Notes under the pieces: model-generated | The model's database searches: none | Told to the model about the DNA's origin: nothing | What the model saw: only the letters and a program-made list of their open reading frames with translations | In this document: in pieces, positions 44,891 through 57,400 of the stretch | Numbering within the stretch: position 1 is the stretch's first letter | Layout: each line of letters begins with the position of its first letter | Program-made: the position numbers and the translations under genes | Origin: Megaustenia siamemsis | Taxonomy: Eukaryota; Mollusca; Gastropoda; Stylommatophora; Ariophantidae | Reading direction: 5' to 3' | NCBI GenBank assembly: GCA_032433765.1 | Contig: JAVIAB010000092.1 | Span: 104,817,779 to 104,881,778 of the forward strand | Length of the DNA stretch: 64,000 bases

Positions 44891-46221
44891 GCAATGTGAA
44901 TTTGTGAAATGATAAACCAGTTCACAAGTCTACCCTCGATCTCACAGTAGCCCTCTTGAATCTAGACACGATCCCTCCTGTATAACATGAAACTCTGGGA
45001 CTCACACCAAGGCTTTAAAGCCATGAACAAAACTGTCATTTCCACCTTGATTATAAGCGAACAGCCGGTTTAGGGATATACGATCAGCCATCACGTAGCA
45101 CACACAACAACGGATACGCCCACAAACGCCTGATTACTTTAGTAAATGCAGCCAACAACGCACGAAACACCGTAACGTTAGTGCAAAAACCCTAAAATGA
45201 AACCTTTAGGTGACTTGGCAGAGCAATCAACAAGAATGAGTCGTAACTTGTAAATAATTGGCGTCAAACAATTCCAACGACGGCCTTTGAACAGCAAACG
45301 CTGTGTTGACGTAAAAGTCATATAAAACCCAAGACGGGGGGAAGGTCGCGTTCAGAACACTTGACCTGCCAAAGAGGAATATTGCCATGTGCAAAACTCA
45401 GCAGCACCGGCGCAAATCCGTTAAGTGGAACACCAGGTTGACTTTAACACATAAATCTGCATGTGAGAGCTAAAATTAATCAGTCCTAAAATTCAAATCC
45501 TGCAGCGTTCGAGAGAACATGAACTTCATTCCACCATCTTGGAACCGGAAGTCCCATTCCTGTGATAATATTTACTCAATGGACTTTTGGGATCGTCGGC
45601 TTTTGTGGACGCGTAATGCTAGATAGTGGGACTCAACTCTCGTGAGATGTGGAAAGTCACTTCATTGATGCGGGATCCCACCATCTTTCCCTGTGTCGTC
45701 ATTTCTCAATTTATTTTTATTAGTGACATTAATACAAAGAAAGCCTGGTATTTCAATTGACCCGAACTTAGAAAGTTGGGGTAAGGTGTGGTGGTTAAAC
45801 GCTAAATTCAAGAATAATTCAATCAGCGGTTCCAATGTTGCGTCTACACAGGACACTCGAACTGCGTGTGTGCTGTGAAAACATATATTACCTACTGTGC
45901 GCCTATTTCATCTCTTGTATTATGTTTATGTAAATTCTTCGCATTTTAGCTTTATTTTTGGTTTGTTCACAGGAAGAGAGCGGGTCAAAAGAAAGTTTTT
46001 CATTTGAAATTAAAGAACTGTGCTTATTTTGTAATCGAATCAAGCCATAAATGATATTGTAAATCTCTAGCACGGCAGTGACGAATTTGAGCTACTACAA
46101 TGCCAATGTTATGGTCTTCTTTATGAAAATCCAGAAAAAATCATCAAAAATCAGACTTCATTGAAAGTTTATTCTCCGTAGAAGGAAAAGTGAACAAGAT
46201 CCCATCCTGTAGTACTGAGAG
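44891..46221. other. No gene seen
   Basis: Nothing recognised; two overlapping ~60-codon ORFs at 45662-45878 face each other and are not supported. Confidence 0.4.
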
Positions 46222-46285
46222 GTAGTAGAGAAAGAGAGAGAGAGCGAGAGAGAGAGAGAGAGAGATAGAGAGATAGAGAGAGAGA
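46222..46285. repeat. (GA)n microsatellite, imperfect
   Basis: GAGAGA with GATAGA interruptions. Confidence 0.93.
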
Positions 46286-47082
46286 ACAACAAAAGTAAAA
46301 GCTATTTGGTGTGATTATAGAAAGGACTTTTTTTCCAAACAGTAACTTTTCTCTTCCTTTTCACCATTAATACAGAACATCACCATTTCCCACTAAGTTA
46401 CAGTAAATGTGATTTTTCTTTTATCATACTTTATTTACATATGCTGTTTATTGTTTTCACTTTTTATTTTTCTATTTAGAACATTTATATGTCATATTGT
46501 TACCTTAAACCACGCGTTCTTGCTGTTTAAGTTTATTGATATAGGTATTGTTTAAGGTTTAGGAACTCATTAATTCATTTTCCATTGTTTCTAATGAAAA
46601 CAAAAAGTAATTGGACTTCGAACAGTTCAGAAAATGGATGACTTCCTAGAACGAAGAAAGTACCAGTAACCACCGTACTTTTTCCTAAATGTCACCATAT
46701 CACGTGTTATATAAACCTGGTATTGTTACAAAGAAAAATCTGATAATTTTCTTTTCTTCTACTGCGTTCGCCTAACAATTGCTCCTATTCATGTTCGCCT
46801 TTGAAAACCACACATTAATCTTGTTGTGGCTTATAGTAAGCTACGGTAAATTCGTCTTTCGAACTAACAGATACGTCTCCATCATAGCATTTCTGTTGTC
46901 TTCAGTCTTCTATCACGTTTCCTATAAACTAAAAAATAAAACCACTTCTACGATATAAAGACGTTTAAAAACATAAGATGATGATGGTACTTTATTTGTG
47001 CATATATCTGTTTGGGAAAAGCCTGTTAAAGACAAGTCCAACTGGAGACATGATGTAAAATATAACGTCGAGGGGAGATATA
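46286..47082. other. No gene seen
   Basis: AT-rich; nothing recognised. Confidence 0.4.
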
Positions 47083-47268
47083 GTTTGCGGTCTTTTGCTC
47101 TTCTGTTCACCTCTACTGCTGTTATGTTTCCTAGTGCTTCAAATATTCCATCCATCCATCTTTTTCGTGGTGGAATATTGGGTCTGGTATTCTCACAACG
47201 CTTGCTCGTTGTGTTGTGTTTTGATCTTTCTGCATTGTCACGTGGCCAAATAATTTTATCTGTTGTTT

Positions 47269-47270
<2 letters not shown>

Positions 47271-47315
<45 letters not shown>
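47271..47315. repeat. (TA)n microsatellite
   Basis: About 22 TA units at one edge of the insertion in LINE B. Confidence 0.95.
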
Positions 47316-47318
<3 letters not shown>

Positions 47319-47394
47319 ACCTTTCGAGCCGTAGCCGGCCCATAGGGCGTAGACCAAGATACACCTTCTCCTATCTGAATTTTTGTTCTAGCAG

Positions 47395-47590
47395 TTTTCT
47401 TTTAAAGATATTTTATCAAATCTCGCCATCTGTCTCTGTTCTGTGCAAGCAGCTCTACCTCATTGAGGGAGCCGAATCCTGCTGCTCTTGCCTCTCTCAT
47501 CAATGTTCTTCTCAGTGTCTCCCTGGGTCTTCCTCTTTTTCTCTTACCTGTTGTTTCCCATATGAGGGCTTGCTTTGCTATATTCATATA
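47395..47590 (-). mobile_element. Family-C-type LINE 3' fragment inserted in LINE B
   Basis: Antisense 61 codons: Q-A-L-I-W-E-T-T-G-K-R-K-R-G-R-P-R ... N-R-D-R-W-R-D. The last domain resembles the intact element's C-terminus (Q-A-L-F-W-N-P-Q-G-K-R-Q-R-G-R-P-R). Confidence 0.7.
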
Positions 47591-48465
47591 ATTTTTTTTC
47601 CCAGTGATAGCAGCCAGTGGCTCCCTACTATCTATAGGCTATGCGAATTAACAATGTAATTTCAATATAAATTTAACAATCTAATTTCTATATGACTAAA
47701 TATATTCTATGACGGGGGATATTCCTAGCTTTTTTTCTCAGTCCTTCATTTCTGATCTTATCTCTCAGACTGTTTCCTGTCATTCGTCTGATACATTTAA
47801 TCTTAGTAGAGGTTATTGCTCTTATTGTTCTTGCATCTAGGGTCCAAGTCTGGCATTGGTAACACAACGTTGGGATGAAGATTGTATTGTATAGTGCTCG
47901 TTTTGCCTCCAGAGTTACTTCCTTGTTGGACAATAGTGGTGATGTATGTCCAATGATTTGACAAGCTTTGCTGCATCTCGATTCTATCTATGTGACAAGC
48001 TTTGCTGCATCTCGATTCTATCTCTGCTGTTTGAGAATTATCGTGTGTCACTAAACTTCCTAGGTATTTGAATTTCTCTACATGTTTTAGTTGCGTGCCT
48101 CCTATTGTTATGTTTATGTTCTGTTTATTTTTGGCGACATTCATGACTTATGTTTTATTGATGTTGATTTTCATGTTGTTTTTTGTGCCTGAGCTGTTGA
48201 GTTTGTTTAAGTGTTCTTGTAGGTCTTCTATTGTTTCATGTATTAGTGCCTGATCGTGTGCAAATAAAAGCTCGTTGATCCTGTTTACATTTGAAAAAGT
48301 ACGTATCAGTTCTTATCCTCCTCCTTGGTAGAAAACTTTATACAACTATTCGAAAATTATAATCCATTGGAACACTATATTTAATCACGTTAAATCACTT
48401 ATGTGATTGTTTATACTATATCCCGAAAATAAAACAACCGCCATTTTGGTCGCCATCTTGGATCA

Positions 48466-48472
<7 letters not shown>

Positions 48473-48533
<61 letters not shown>
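48473..48533. repeat. (TA)n microsatellite, left of Tigger element
   Basis: About 30 TA units ending at the transposon's left terminal repeat. Confidence 0.96.
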
Positions 48534-48534
<1 letters not shown>

Positions 48535-49824
48535 CAGTAAAGTCTCGATTATCCGGAATGCTCGGGGAAGAACCCATTCTGGATAATTGAATTTTTCTGG
48601 ATAATCGAGAGTAAGAAAACCAGACTCAAAATTTTTGAAAAAACATGATTGAAAAATTGCAATGCTCAGAAATATTTAAATTCGTGTGACATTCACTAGC
48701 TTTCTCTATCAACATGGGTCCTGATATTGGCATTCCTTTTCTTCTTCTTTCTATAAACCACACATAAAGGACGTCGTCGAGTTTTTCAAATTTTGGCCGT
48801 TTCATACTTCGTCTCTGGTGTATATTGTTGCTGCTTTCAGACTCCGACGCAAACTTAAACAACTCATCTTTTTGATTTCGTATGTCATATAATGTTGAAG
48901 AGGCTATGCCAAATTCAGTCATCAAAACGTTGCGATTAACGCCTTTTTCAAGTCTACTAGCGATTTCAATCTTCTGGTTCAGTGTCAATACAGTTCGCTT
49001 GCGTTTACCTTTGCGGGAAATTGAGGTGTGGTTTGCACTCGCAGAGGCCATTATTTAACACAAAAATGTATTCCGTTAAAAAGTATGCACACATGCGTTT
49101 ATAGCATATCATGTATAATTTATACTGATGGAACGAATTTCAGCTTGCACAAATGTATGAGACAAACTAACGTCAAACTCTGTATCTTACTCTTTTTGAA
49201 TTTCCAGTCGGTAATTTTTGAACCCCTCCCCCTTTCTTCTCACCATCTCTATGTCACTGCACGCCGGCTGCTCAACCTTTGATTTATAATCATCAAAGTT
49301 ATGGGCTCTTCAATTTTCACAAACAATACGTCTGCTTCTAATGTTCGGTCAGACTGTCAAACGCCATATTTTTGACAAATTCATGACCAACTTTAGATCT
49401 AAAGCAGGCTATGAGAAAATTAAGCAAATTTGTAAAATCATGTAGATAAGTGTTTTTGGCACGACTAAGATTTCCCGACAAAAACATTTAGTCGGGGGAA
49501 AAAGTGAAGATATAGACTGTCTGTCGCTTTTACTTGGAATATTTGGAGACACAATGTCTGGATTGAATAAAATATGTTCGCTCCTATTTGAAGTATATTA
49601 CTGTAAATACACTATTGTAAACGCAATATTGTGTAATGATAGAGCCTGTAGAAGTAAGCGCAGCGCACAAACCGTGTTGTAGCGTTTTCGATTTCCGGAT
49701 AAAGACATTTAATTTAACTGAACAAAACATGATTCAAGCTTTCTCCCTATAATAATTAAAAAAAAAAAAAAGTCCGTTAAATTGAGAATTCCGGATTATT
49801 GAGTACCGCATAATCGAGACTTTA

Positions 49825-49827
<3 letters not shown>
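48535..49827 (-). mobile_element. Tigger/pogo DNA transposon, internally deleted
   Basis: Terminal inverted repeats CAGTAAAGTCTCGATTAT at 48535 and its complement ATAATCGAGACTTTACTG ending at 49827 (18 bp identical, then related sequence). It lies between TA microsatellites, as expected for TA-targeting elements. At ~1.29 kb it is about half the length of autonomous Tiggers. Only the transposase N-terminus remains. Confidence 0.9.
48626..49051 (-). pseudogene. Tigger transposase N-terminal fragment (CENP-B-like HTH)
   Basis: 141 codons from an ATG at 49051. R-K-R-T-V-L-T-L-N-Q-K-I-E-I-A-S-R-L-E-K-G and the following helix match the pogo/CENP-B N-terminal helix-turn-helix. The second half (V-W-F-I-E-R-R-R-K-G-M-P-I-S-G-P-M) is the start of the CENP-B DNA-binding HTH. 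The frame then runs into the terminal region: the rest of that domain and the whole DDE nuclease are missing. It cannot be a transposase but could still bind terminal repeats. Confidence 0.88.

Positions 49828-49878
<51 letters not shown>
49828..49878. repeat. (TA)n microsatellite, right of Tigger element
   Basis: About 24 TA units directly after the right terminal repeat. Confidence 0.95.
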
Positions 49879-49880
<2 letters not shown>

Positions 49881-50149
49881 CATTCGATATCCCGATGTGA
49901 AACTGGCTCAAAAACCCTTTGAACCGGTTGAAGTTCATTTAATTTCAGAACAGAATCACACCTCGAAGCTACTGAGATCTTCACGAAGTCTAAAAACAAA
50001 TCACCAGGTTAGATCTTATTTTCATCACAAATTAAAAATTACTTCTAGCTACCATAGTAAACGCCACAAACGTCCAAACACTATAAAATATAAAAAGGAG
50101 AACAAATAAAACTATCAAAGAAAAACTACAATTGTAATCCAATAGCTGC
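49879..50149. other. No gene seen
   Basis: Nothing recognised. Confidence 0.4.
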
Positions 50150-50660
50150 CATCCGACCGTGGGATTGGCGCTAAAGAAAAGGGCAGATGCGCTATCAAAA
50201 ACAGGCAACCAAATAGAACAGTTCTGCCACCATGTGACCTACAGAGAGGCAATGACTATCATACATTAACAATTCCACTCTAAGTGGCAAAGAAGTTTGG
50301 ACAGTAGCAGCTACGATAACCTCATTCACAAATTACAGATTTCAGCAAGATCATCATCTTCCACCTGAGAACCGGTCACTGTAGACTCCTAAGTCTTCTG
50401 TACCGTCTGAAAGTGTTCCACACAAACAAAACCCATGTGGAACTGGTATCCAGAATTCAGAGCATATCCTCTATCTGTATCTAACCCACAAGGAACAACG
50501 GTGCCAAATCTGGCCAGAGAGTGCTGAACTGAGGCAGAAACTATGGGGCAGCCGTCACGACATGGAGATAACTGTCAGCTTCTTCATGGAAATGGAACTG
50601 CAGATCTACCCTGACGAACTAAAAGCCTGGTCTTATGGGAAGATATCTAATACAGGACGA
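50150..50660 (+). mobile_element. Relic of LINE RNase H tail
   Basis: Frames with R-A-D-A-L-S-K-T-G-N, V-T-Y-R-E-A-M-T-I-I and C-G-T-G-I-Q-N-S-E-H-I-L resemble the end of RNase H and the Cys/His knuckle of Jockey/I-type LINEs. Several frameshifts. Not the same family as the 11773-17227 element. Confidence 0.55.
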
Positions 50661-51208
50661 CATTGGTGCAACAGATGGAATGTTAGCAGCAGGTTAAAAA
50701 TGCCGCCTACGTCCAAAACCGGGATAGGCTATGCGAATTAACAATGTAATTTCTAATTCAAATCTCTATCCACGCAGAAGGACACCCCGGAAAACACACA
50801 CAACTGGTGCCTAGCAGTTACTGTCGGAAGAAGGAAAGGCTATGGGAGAGACAAACAGAAACCACAAACAGGGTGGACCTGGAGGATGGACCCAACATCC
50901 ATGGTCGGCATCCATCCTACTAGATTGAAAACTACTAGGTCAAGTCAATATCCAACCAGCCGAAGACATAGCGTGTCAGCCACGACGCAGGTTTAGGGGA
51001 TAAGTAAACACACACACACACACACATACTAATCCCGATAATACGATCCACTCATCCTGCACCATGATGTTGTTCTTATCCCTCCATCATTAAAATGAAC
51101 AAATAGTACATTTCGTATGATCTTAAGATTTGAACGCTGCAGAAGAAGGAGGAGTAACATAAGAACAAAATTCGTAGCTATATTCTACTGTCACAATAAA
51201 ATGTCAGT

Positions 51209-51211
<3 letters not shown>
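50661..51211. other. No gene seen
   Basis: Contains a 30-bp segment (50726-50756, GGCTATGCGAATTAACAATG...) shared with 47634-47664, and a (CA)n run near 51009. Confidence 0.5.

Positions 51212-51266
<55 letters not shown>
51212..51266. repeat. (TA)n microsatellite
   Basis: About 27 TA units. Confidence 0.95.
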
Positions 51267-51268
<2 letters not shown>

Positions 51269-51770
51269 GAAAGAGAGAAATTAACGAATGAAGAGAAAAA
51301 GGGAGGTAGAAAGAAAGGCTGCCAAACAATTAAAGAGAATTTTTTTTTTTTTTTGGTAGAGAGTCAGCAACAAACAGAGTTAATGAAAACCTTTACATAC
51401 AGACATTTGTGGAGAGACATGATTGTCCCCGTTTGCAGACAATTTAATGTTGATGAAGGTAACACAGATGCTGGTCACTACCCATTTATCATATCTTTTA
51501 AAGGTAACATACAACAAATTCTGCAACATATCAAGTGTCAGTAAATACTCGTACACCTACCACAAAATGAACGTTTTTCCAGCAACATCCACGAGCGTAA
51601 AATATAAGACTATTTTATCGATACGACAAGTCTCATAGGACAATGCCTGGAGTACTAACATCACACAATGTCAGATATTAGAGTACATGCAATAAATCAC
51701 ATATACGTTTATATTTAATAAAGTACCATCCACACAACATAAATGTCTCAAAGCAAAGTAAATGTTCATT
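51267..51770. other. No gene seen
   Basis: Short overlapping ORFs only. Confidence 0.4.
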
Positions 51771-51783
51771 CTTACCAATAACT

Positions 51784-52045
51784 GGGAGCCGCGATAGCTC
51801 AGTGGTTAGTGACCTGGACTACAAAGGACAAGAGATAGGGTTCGATCCCAACCGACGGCTTCCAGGTTCACCTAGCCTTTAATGGGTACCGGGTTTATTA
51901 TGGGAAAGTAAAGCGGCACGGGCGTAATACCGACCACATTACCCCAAAAACCAGTTGCCGAAGGTCTGTAATATTTATGGTCACTAACACCATATTCCCT
52001 ATACGCCACTTGGCGTGACGGGGCACGTTAATTTTTTTTTTTTTA
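51784..52045 (+). mobile_element. Full-length tRNA-derived SINE
   Basis: tRNA head with box A (TAGCTCAGTGG) and box B (GGTTCGATCCC), body with GGGCGTAATACCGACCACA, 3' part CCACTTGGCGTGACGGGG and a T-run. TSD CTTACCAATAACT / CTTACTAATAACT (51771-51783 and 52046-52058; one mismatch). No separate coding content; would be mobilised by a LINE. Confidence 0.92.
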
Positions 52046-52058
52046 CTTACTAATAACT

Positions 52059-53239
52059 AAATGAAAGTAACATGACATTCCCTAGAAAGTACACAAAAGC
52101 AGCGAAACAGTTCTTTGTTACGATTTAACACTAAAACAAATAAAAGTTGTTAAAAACATATTTATTCATTAGCAGCAGACATTAAAGCATATACACTTAT
52201 TTTTTTAATAGCTAGCTAATAACAGCAACCCAAATAAAAAATAAATAAATAAAGTAGCTAGTACAAAAGTAATAGCTCAGTAAAATGTATATTTATTTAA
52301 ATCAGCTACCAACCTCTATATATATATATATTTACAACTAGCACACTTTACCAAAAAAAAAATTGCTCATTCAGCGATGACCAACCTAATTAGCATAAGT
52401 ATTCCGCAGCAAATGTCACCAGGCCAAATAATAGTCTCAATATTTTTGGTTCAAAGTATACATTTAAATGACTTCATTGTCCCATATATTATGTTGTTAT
52501 CTCGTATTATTTGCAATTAGTATTTATCCATGTTTAAATTTCAGTGCCAATGTTGGGTGTGGAGAGATAAATTGTCTCGTTTTTCTGTATATAAACTTTT
52601 ATTAATTTACACTGGTTATGTCATGTTTCTGAAACTATGGTATATGTTTCTTCTAGTTTAATTATCGTGTAAATGTAAAAAAAAAAAAATGTTTTATACA
52701 TGTTTGTAACTGACACATGCTGACTACCTTATTCTCCTGTATGTGCTATCCAGGACACTTTAGCTGTTCCTACAAAACAGTAGAAGAATACGAGTCCCTT
52801 GAGTTCCTGGCACTATTACTGTTTGTTCATGACAGACCATGCTATTAACAGAAGGCGTCTAACATTTCCACCCTCGTTGTGGGCAAGATGTTCCAGGAAA
52901 ACGCTCGAGCCGCGGTAAACAGTATTTTGCAACGACCACTCTCGCACGCTCAATCTTAACACAATTTTCCTGCGGACAGGCTAGCTTGGGACCCCGGTAC
53001 CTTTAATCCATCAAGAACACACTGCTGGAGAAAGGGAAGCCGACTCGACTTTTTTCCTCTCCTTTTAACCACTGAAATGTATTACTCTGTTTTCCGTTAT
53101 TATTTCTTTGCTTGTTGGTAATCTTCGTTGAATGACAGTTCAACTGAAGCGTTTGGAAACTGAAAAAAAACTACGAAAAAAGGGGGAAAAAAAAGATTAT
53201 CTCAATGTTTTAAGGCGTATGGGGGAATATGGTACTCAT
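52059..53239. other. No gene seen
   Basis: AT-rich with A-runs; nothing recognised. Confidence 0.4.
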
Positions 53240-54015
53240 TATCATAATCGATGGCCGTCTCCGCAACAAAGGTTGGCTACCATGGAGCGCCATTCTGCTC
53301 TGTCTCTTGCTTTGATGGTGCAGGTTGTCATAGGCTGATTCGTCCATCTTTTGATGTTACTCGTCCATGTTAGTCCTAGTCTGCCTCTGCCTCTTTTACC
53401 TTGTATTTTTGCCTCCAGGATTACTTTTAGTAAGATGTTGCCTATTTTAACATGGCCCAAAAATCGCATTTGTCATGTTTGAATTGTGCTCAGTAGTTCT
53501 ATTTTCATTTTTAGTTGTTTTAATACTTCATCGTTTGTTTTCTTTTCTTTCCATCCAATTCTACCTATTCTTCTATATATCCACATTTCAAAGGCTTCAA
53601 TTCTCTGTTCTGTTTTCTTGTCTAATGTCCATGTTTCTGCACCATATAGGAATATTGAGAAGATGTAACATTTTGCTATTCTTAGTTTTAGCCCTGGTGT
53701 TATTTGTTTTGGTGTTAGTATGTTCTTCATGACATTACAATGACTTTTTGCCATTCCTATTCTTTTGTTTATTTCAGTTGTACATTTTCCATCACTGGTT
53801 ATAGTATGTCCATGGTAGTTGTAGTTCTGAACTGTCTCCAGGTCTATTCCTTCAATTTTGATATCCACTTGTGGGTTTTGAGTATTTTCTTTGTCTATGA
53901 TCATAGTTTTAGTCTTTTTGATATTCATATCTAGTCCATATTTTATGCTTGTCATGTTTACTTCATTAAATAATTGTTGAAGATCTTTAGGATTTTCTGC
54001 AGTAGAAAAATGTAT
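53240..54015 (-). mobile_element. LINE family A, antisense, with 185-codon open stretch
   Basis: The antisense ORF 54030-53473 covers the region after the catalytic A-D-D: D-M-N-I-K-K-T-K-T-M-I-I, N-Y-H-G-H-T-I-T-S-D-G-K-C, A-K-C-Y-I-F-S-I-F-L-Y-G-A-E-T-W-T-L. A second frame (53469-53242) has G-R-L-G-L-T-W-T-S-N-I-K-R-W. No clean (CAT)n tail. Confidence 0.87.
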
Positions 54016-54065
54016 GGTACTAGTGGTCATATTGTTTAAATTATATAATCTGCATATTTGTGTAT

Positions 54066-54330
54066 GGGGAGCCGCGATAGCTCAGTGGTTAGTTAACTGG
54101 ACTACAGAGGAAAAGAGGTTGGGTTCGATCCCAACCGACGGACTCCGGGTTCACCCAGTCTTTAATCGGTACCGGATTTTTATCTGGGAAAATAAAGCGG
54201 CACGGGCGTAATACCGACCACATTATCACAAAAATCATGTGCTGAAGGTCTGTAAAATTTATGGTAACTAACACCATATTCCCAAAACGCCCACTTGGCG
54301 TGACGGGGGCACTTTACTTTTTTTTTTTTT
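54066..54330 (+). mobile_element. Full-length tRNA-derived SINE
   Basis: Same family as 51784. Box A TAGCTCAGTGG and box B GGTTCGATCCC are intact; ends in GGGGGCACTTTAC plus a T-run. No convincing TSD found. Lies 81 bp before the intact LINE. Confidence 0.9.
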
Positions 54331-54411
54331 AAACACATATGCGCATGGGTGTTGTATCACGCTAGACCGCCCTTCTTTCACTGACAATTAAAGTTCGGTA
54401 ACCACTAGTGA

Positions 54412-57400
54412 CGCCCGTGCGCTGCCGGGGCCCGAAAGGGAAGTAAAGAATAGCGGCGCTGTACCCTACCAGGCATGTTCGTAAGAGGCGAGAAAGGAGG
54501 GTTAGGCATGGGACTGGCTATCCCATACTGTAAAAAAATAAGCCGAAAAAACTTCACAAACATGAACAAGTCAAAGAAAGATAAAGTAAATCCGTCAACC
54601 AGGAAAGAGAAGGGCTCTCTGTCTAAGAGATGTATGACGCAATCCGGAGAAAGCCATAAGGAGTCCGGGTTGCCGACTCACCCTTTGTCTACCAGGAAAT
54701 CATCCAGAATTGGCACCTGGAATGTTCGTACCCTTAACGAACAGGGAAAAGCGGCACAAGTGGCAGCAGAAATGAACAACTACAAGATAGATATTCTGGG
54801 AATGTGTGAAACAAGATGGCTGGGAGCGGAGAGAATAAAATTGAATACAGGGGAGATGATTTTATCATCAGGACACCAGGAACCAGGAGCACAACATAGC
54901 GAAGGGGTAGCTATAATGCTATCAAAGAATGCACAGAAGACACTAATAGAATGGGAGGCAGTGGGACCAAGACTGGTGAGAGCAACATTTAGAACAACCA
55001 AAAACAAAATAAAATTACACATTATACAATGCTATGCACCAACCAACGATAAAGATGACTCAGTTAAAGATGATTTTTATAAACAGCTACAATGCCAGAT
55101 GGATGCAAGACGAGCCAAGGATATTATAATCTTGATGGGAGACCTAAATGCTAAGGTAGGATCAGACAACAGAGGCTTTGAAGAGATTATGGGAAAACAT
55201 GGACTTGGAGATATAAACGAGAATGGAGAGATATTTGTGAATTTCTGCGCCCTTAATCAAATGAGCCTAGGAGGAACAATATTCCAACATAAAAGAATAC
55301 ACAAAGCTACATGGGTGTCACCAGATCATAGAACGGAAAATCAAATTGATCACATATGTATTAATAATAAGTTTAAGTCATCCTTACAGGATGTAAAAGT
55401 ATATAGAGGGGCAGATATAGCTTCTGATCATCATCTTCTGTTAGCCAAACTTAAAATTAAATTAAAAAGGTATACTACAACGAATAAGGGCAGAACGTAT
55501 TTCAATGTAGCGTTTCTTAAAGAACAAGGAATTAAAGATAAATTCGCAGTCACAATATCAAACAAATACCAAGTCCTCCAACAACTAGAAAATACTATAA
55601 ATATAGAAGATCATTGGAAACAGGTAAAAAATATATGGAAAGAGACATGCGAAGAAACACTGGGGAAAAGAGAACGCCAGAATAAGGCATGGATGACAGC
55701 AGAGACCCTGGATAAAATTAAAGAAAGAAAGAACAAGAAAGCAGACATAAATAAAAGCAAAACAAGAAGTAATAAAGCCAAGACACAGGAAGCTTACACA
55801 GAGGTGAATAAAGAAGTGAGAAGATGCATTAAAAGGGATAAGAGGAAATATATAGATGAATTAGCTAAAGAGGCAGAAGAAGCAGCAAATAAAGGGAATA
55901 TGAAAGAACTGTACAACAGCACAAAGAAATTAGGTGGAAAATACAAACAGATCAACGCCTTTATCAAAGATAAGAAAGGAAATCAGCTTAGTAATATAAA
56001 GGAACAATTGGAGAGATGGAAGGAGCACTTTGAAGAACTTTTGAACAGACCTGGCTCAAATAATCCTCCAGATATACTACCAGCAGAAGAAGAATTACAC
56101 GTTAACTGCGGAAAACCAAGCAAAGAAGAAATAATGAAAGCCATCAAACTGTTAAAAGATGGTAAAGCCACAGGACCAGATGAAATTCCTTCGGAAGCCA
56201 TCAAAGCAGATATTATCACCTCTACCAAGATGTTACATAATCTATTGGATAAAATTTGGGAGAGGGAAGAAATACCTAAAGACTGGAGAGAAGGTTATAT
56301 GATCAAACTACCAAAGAAAGGAAGTTTACAGGAGTGCACAAATTATAGGGGAATTATGCTACTATCAGTGCCAGGAAAAATATTAGGCAGAATCATTCTG
56401 GAGAGACTAAAAGAGGCTATAGAGAAACACTTGAGAGATGAACAAGCAGGTTTTAGGAAGAACAGATCATGTGCTGATCAAATAACTACTCTACGTATAA
56501 TAGTTGAACAAAGTTTAGAACTAAAATCCCCACTTTATATTGGATTCATAGATTACGAAAAGGCATTTGATAGTTTAGACAGAAGAATGCTTTGGAAGTT
56601 GCTGAGTCATTATGGAATCCCCATAAAGTTTATTAACCTGATAAAAACAATGTATGAAGGAACAAAATGTAGTGTGGTGCATGAAGGACAGCTTACAGAA
56701 GCATTTGAAATAAGAACAGGAGTAAGGCAAGGATGCCTTCTGTCTCCATTTCTCTTTCTACTGGCCATAGATTGGATTATGAAAATAACTCAAAACAACA
56801 GAAATGGGATCCAGTGGTCACTGACCAAACAACTTGATGATTTAGACTTTGCTGATGACATAGCTCTCCTATCACACAGCCACCAACAGATGCAAGATAA
56901 AATGAGTATATTAGATGAGAGATCACAACAGCTAGGACTAAAGATTAATAGAGATAAGACCAACATTATGAGAATTAATGCAGTTGGCAATAACCAAATA
57001 AAACTAGGAGAAATACCTCTACTAGACGTACAATCTTATATATATCTGGGCAGTAATATAGATAAAGAGGGAGGAACAGAAAACGATACCAAAAAAAGGA
57101 TATCAAAAGCAAGAGGAGCTTTCATTGCACTGGGAAACATATGGAAATCCAAAGAAATTAGGCTAAATACAAAAATACAAACTTTCAACTCCAATGTTAA
57201 GTCGGTTCTATTATATGGCTGTGAAACATGGAGAATAACAAAATTGACAATCACGAAGGTACAGACTTTCATTAATGGATGCTTGCGCAGAATAAAGGGA
57301 TGGAAATGGCAGGACAAAGTCACAAACGTGGAATTATGGAAATGTACCGGTCAAATACCAGTGGATAAAGAAATACAGCGAAGACGATGGCGATGGATAG

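Larger units (their letters stand above)
47083..48300 (-). mobile_element. LINE family B, antisense 3' part, interrupted
   Basis: 47083-47270 and 47696-48300 match the C-terminal and thumb region of the longer family-B copy at 61535-62200 (R-R-A-K-D-R-K-L-Y-L-P; R-R-M-T-G-N-S-L-R-D-K-I-R-N-E; F-K-Y-L-G-S-L-V-T). The middle is interrupted by a (TA)n run and another LINE 3' end. A ~50-bp near-duplicate (ACAAGCTTTGCTGCATCTCG) lies at 47960-48020. Confidence 0.82.

Noticed and set aside
54066..54411. SINE and intact LINE as one insertion
   Set aside because: The LINE's own TSD begins 70 bp after the SINE ends; they are separate events.
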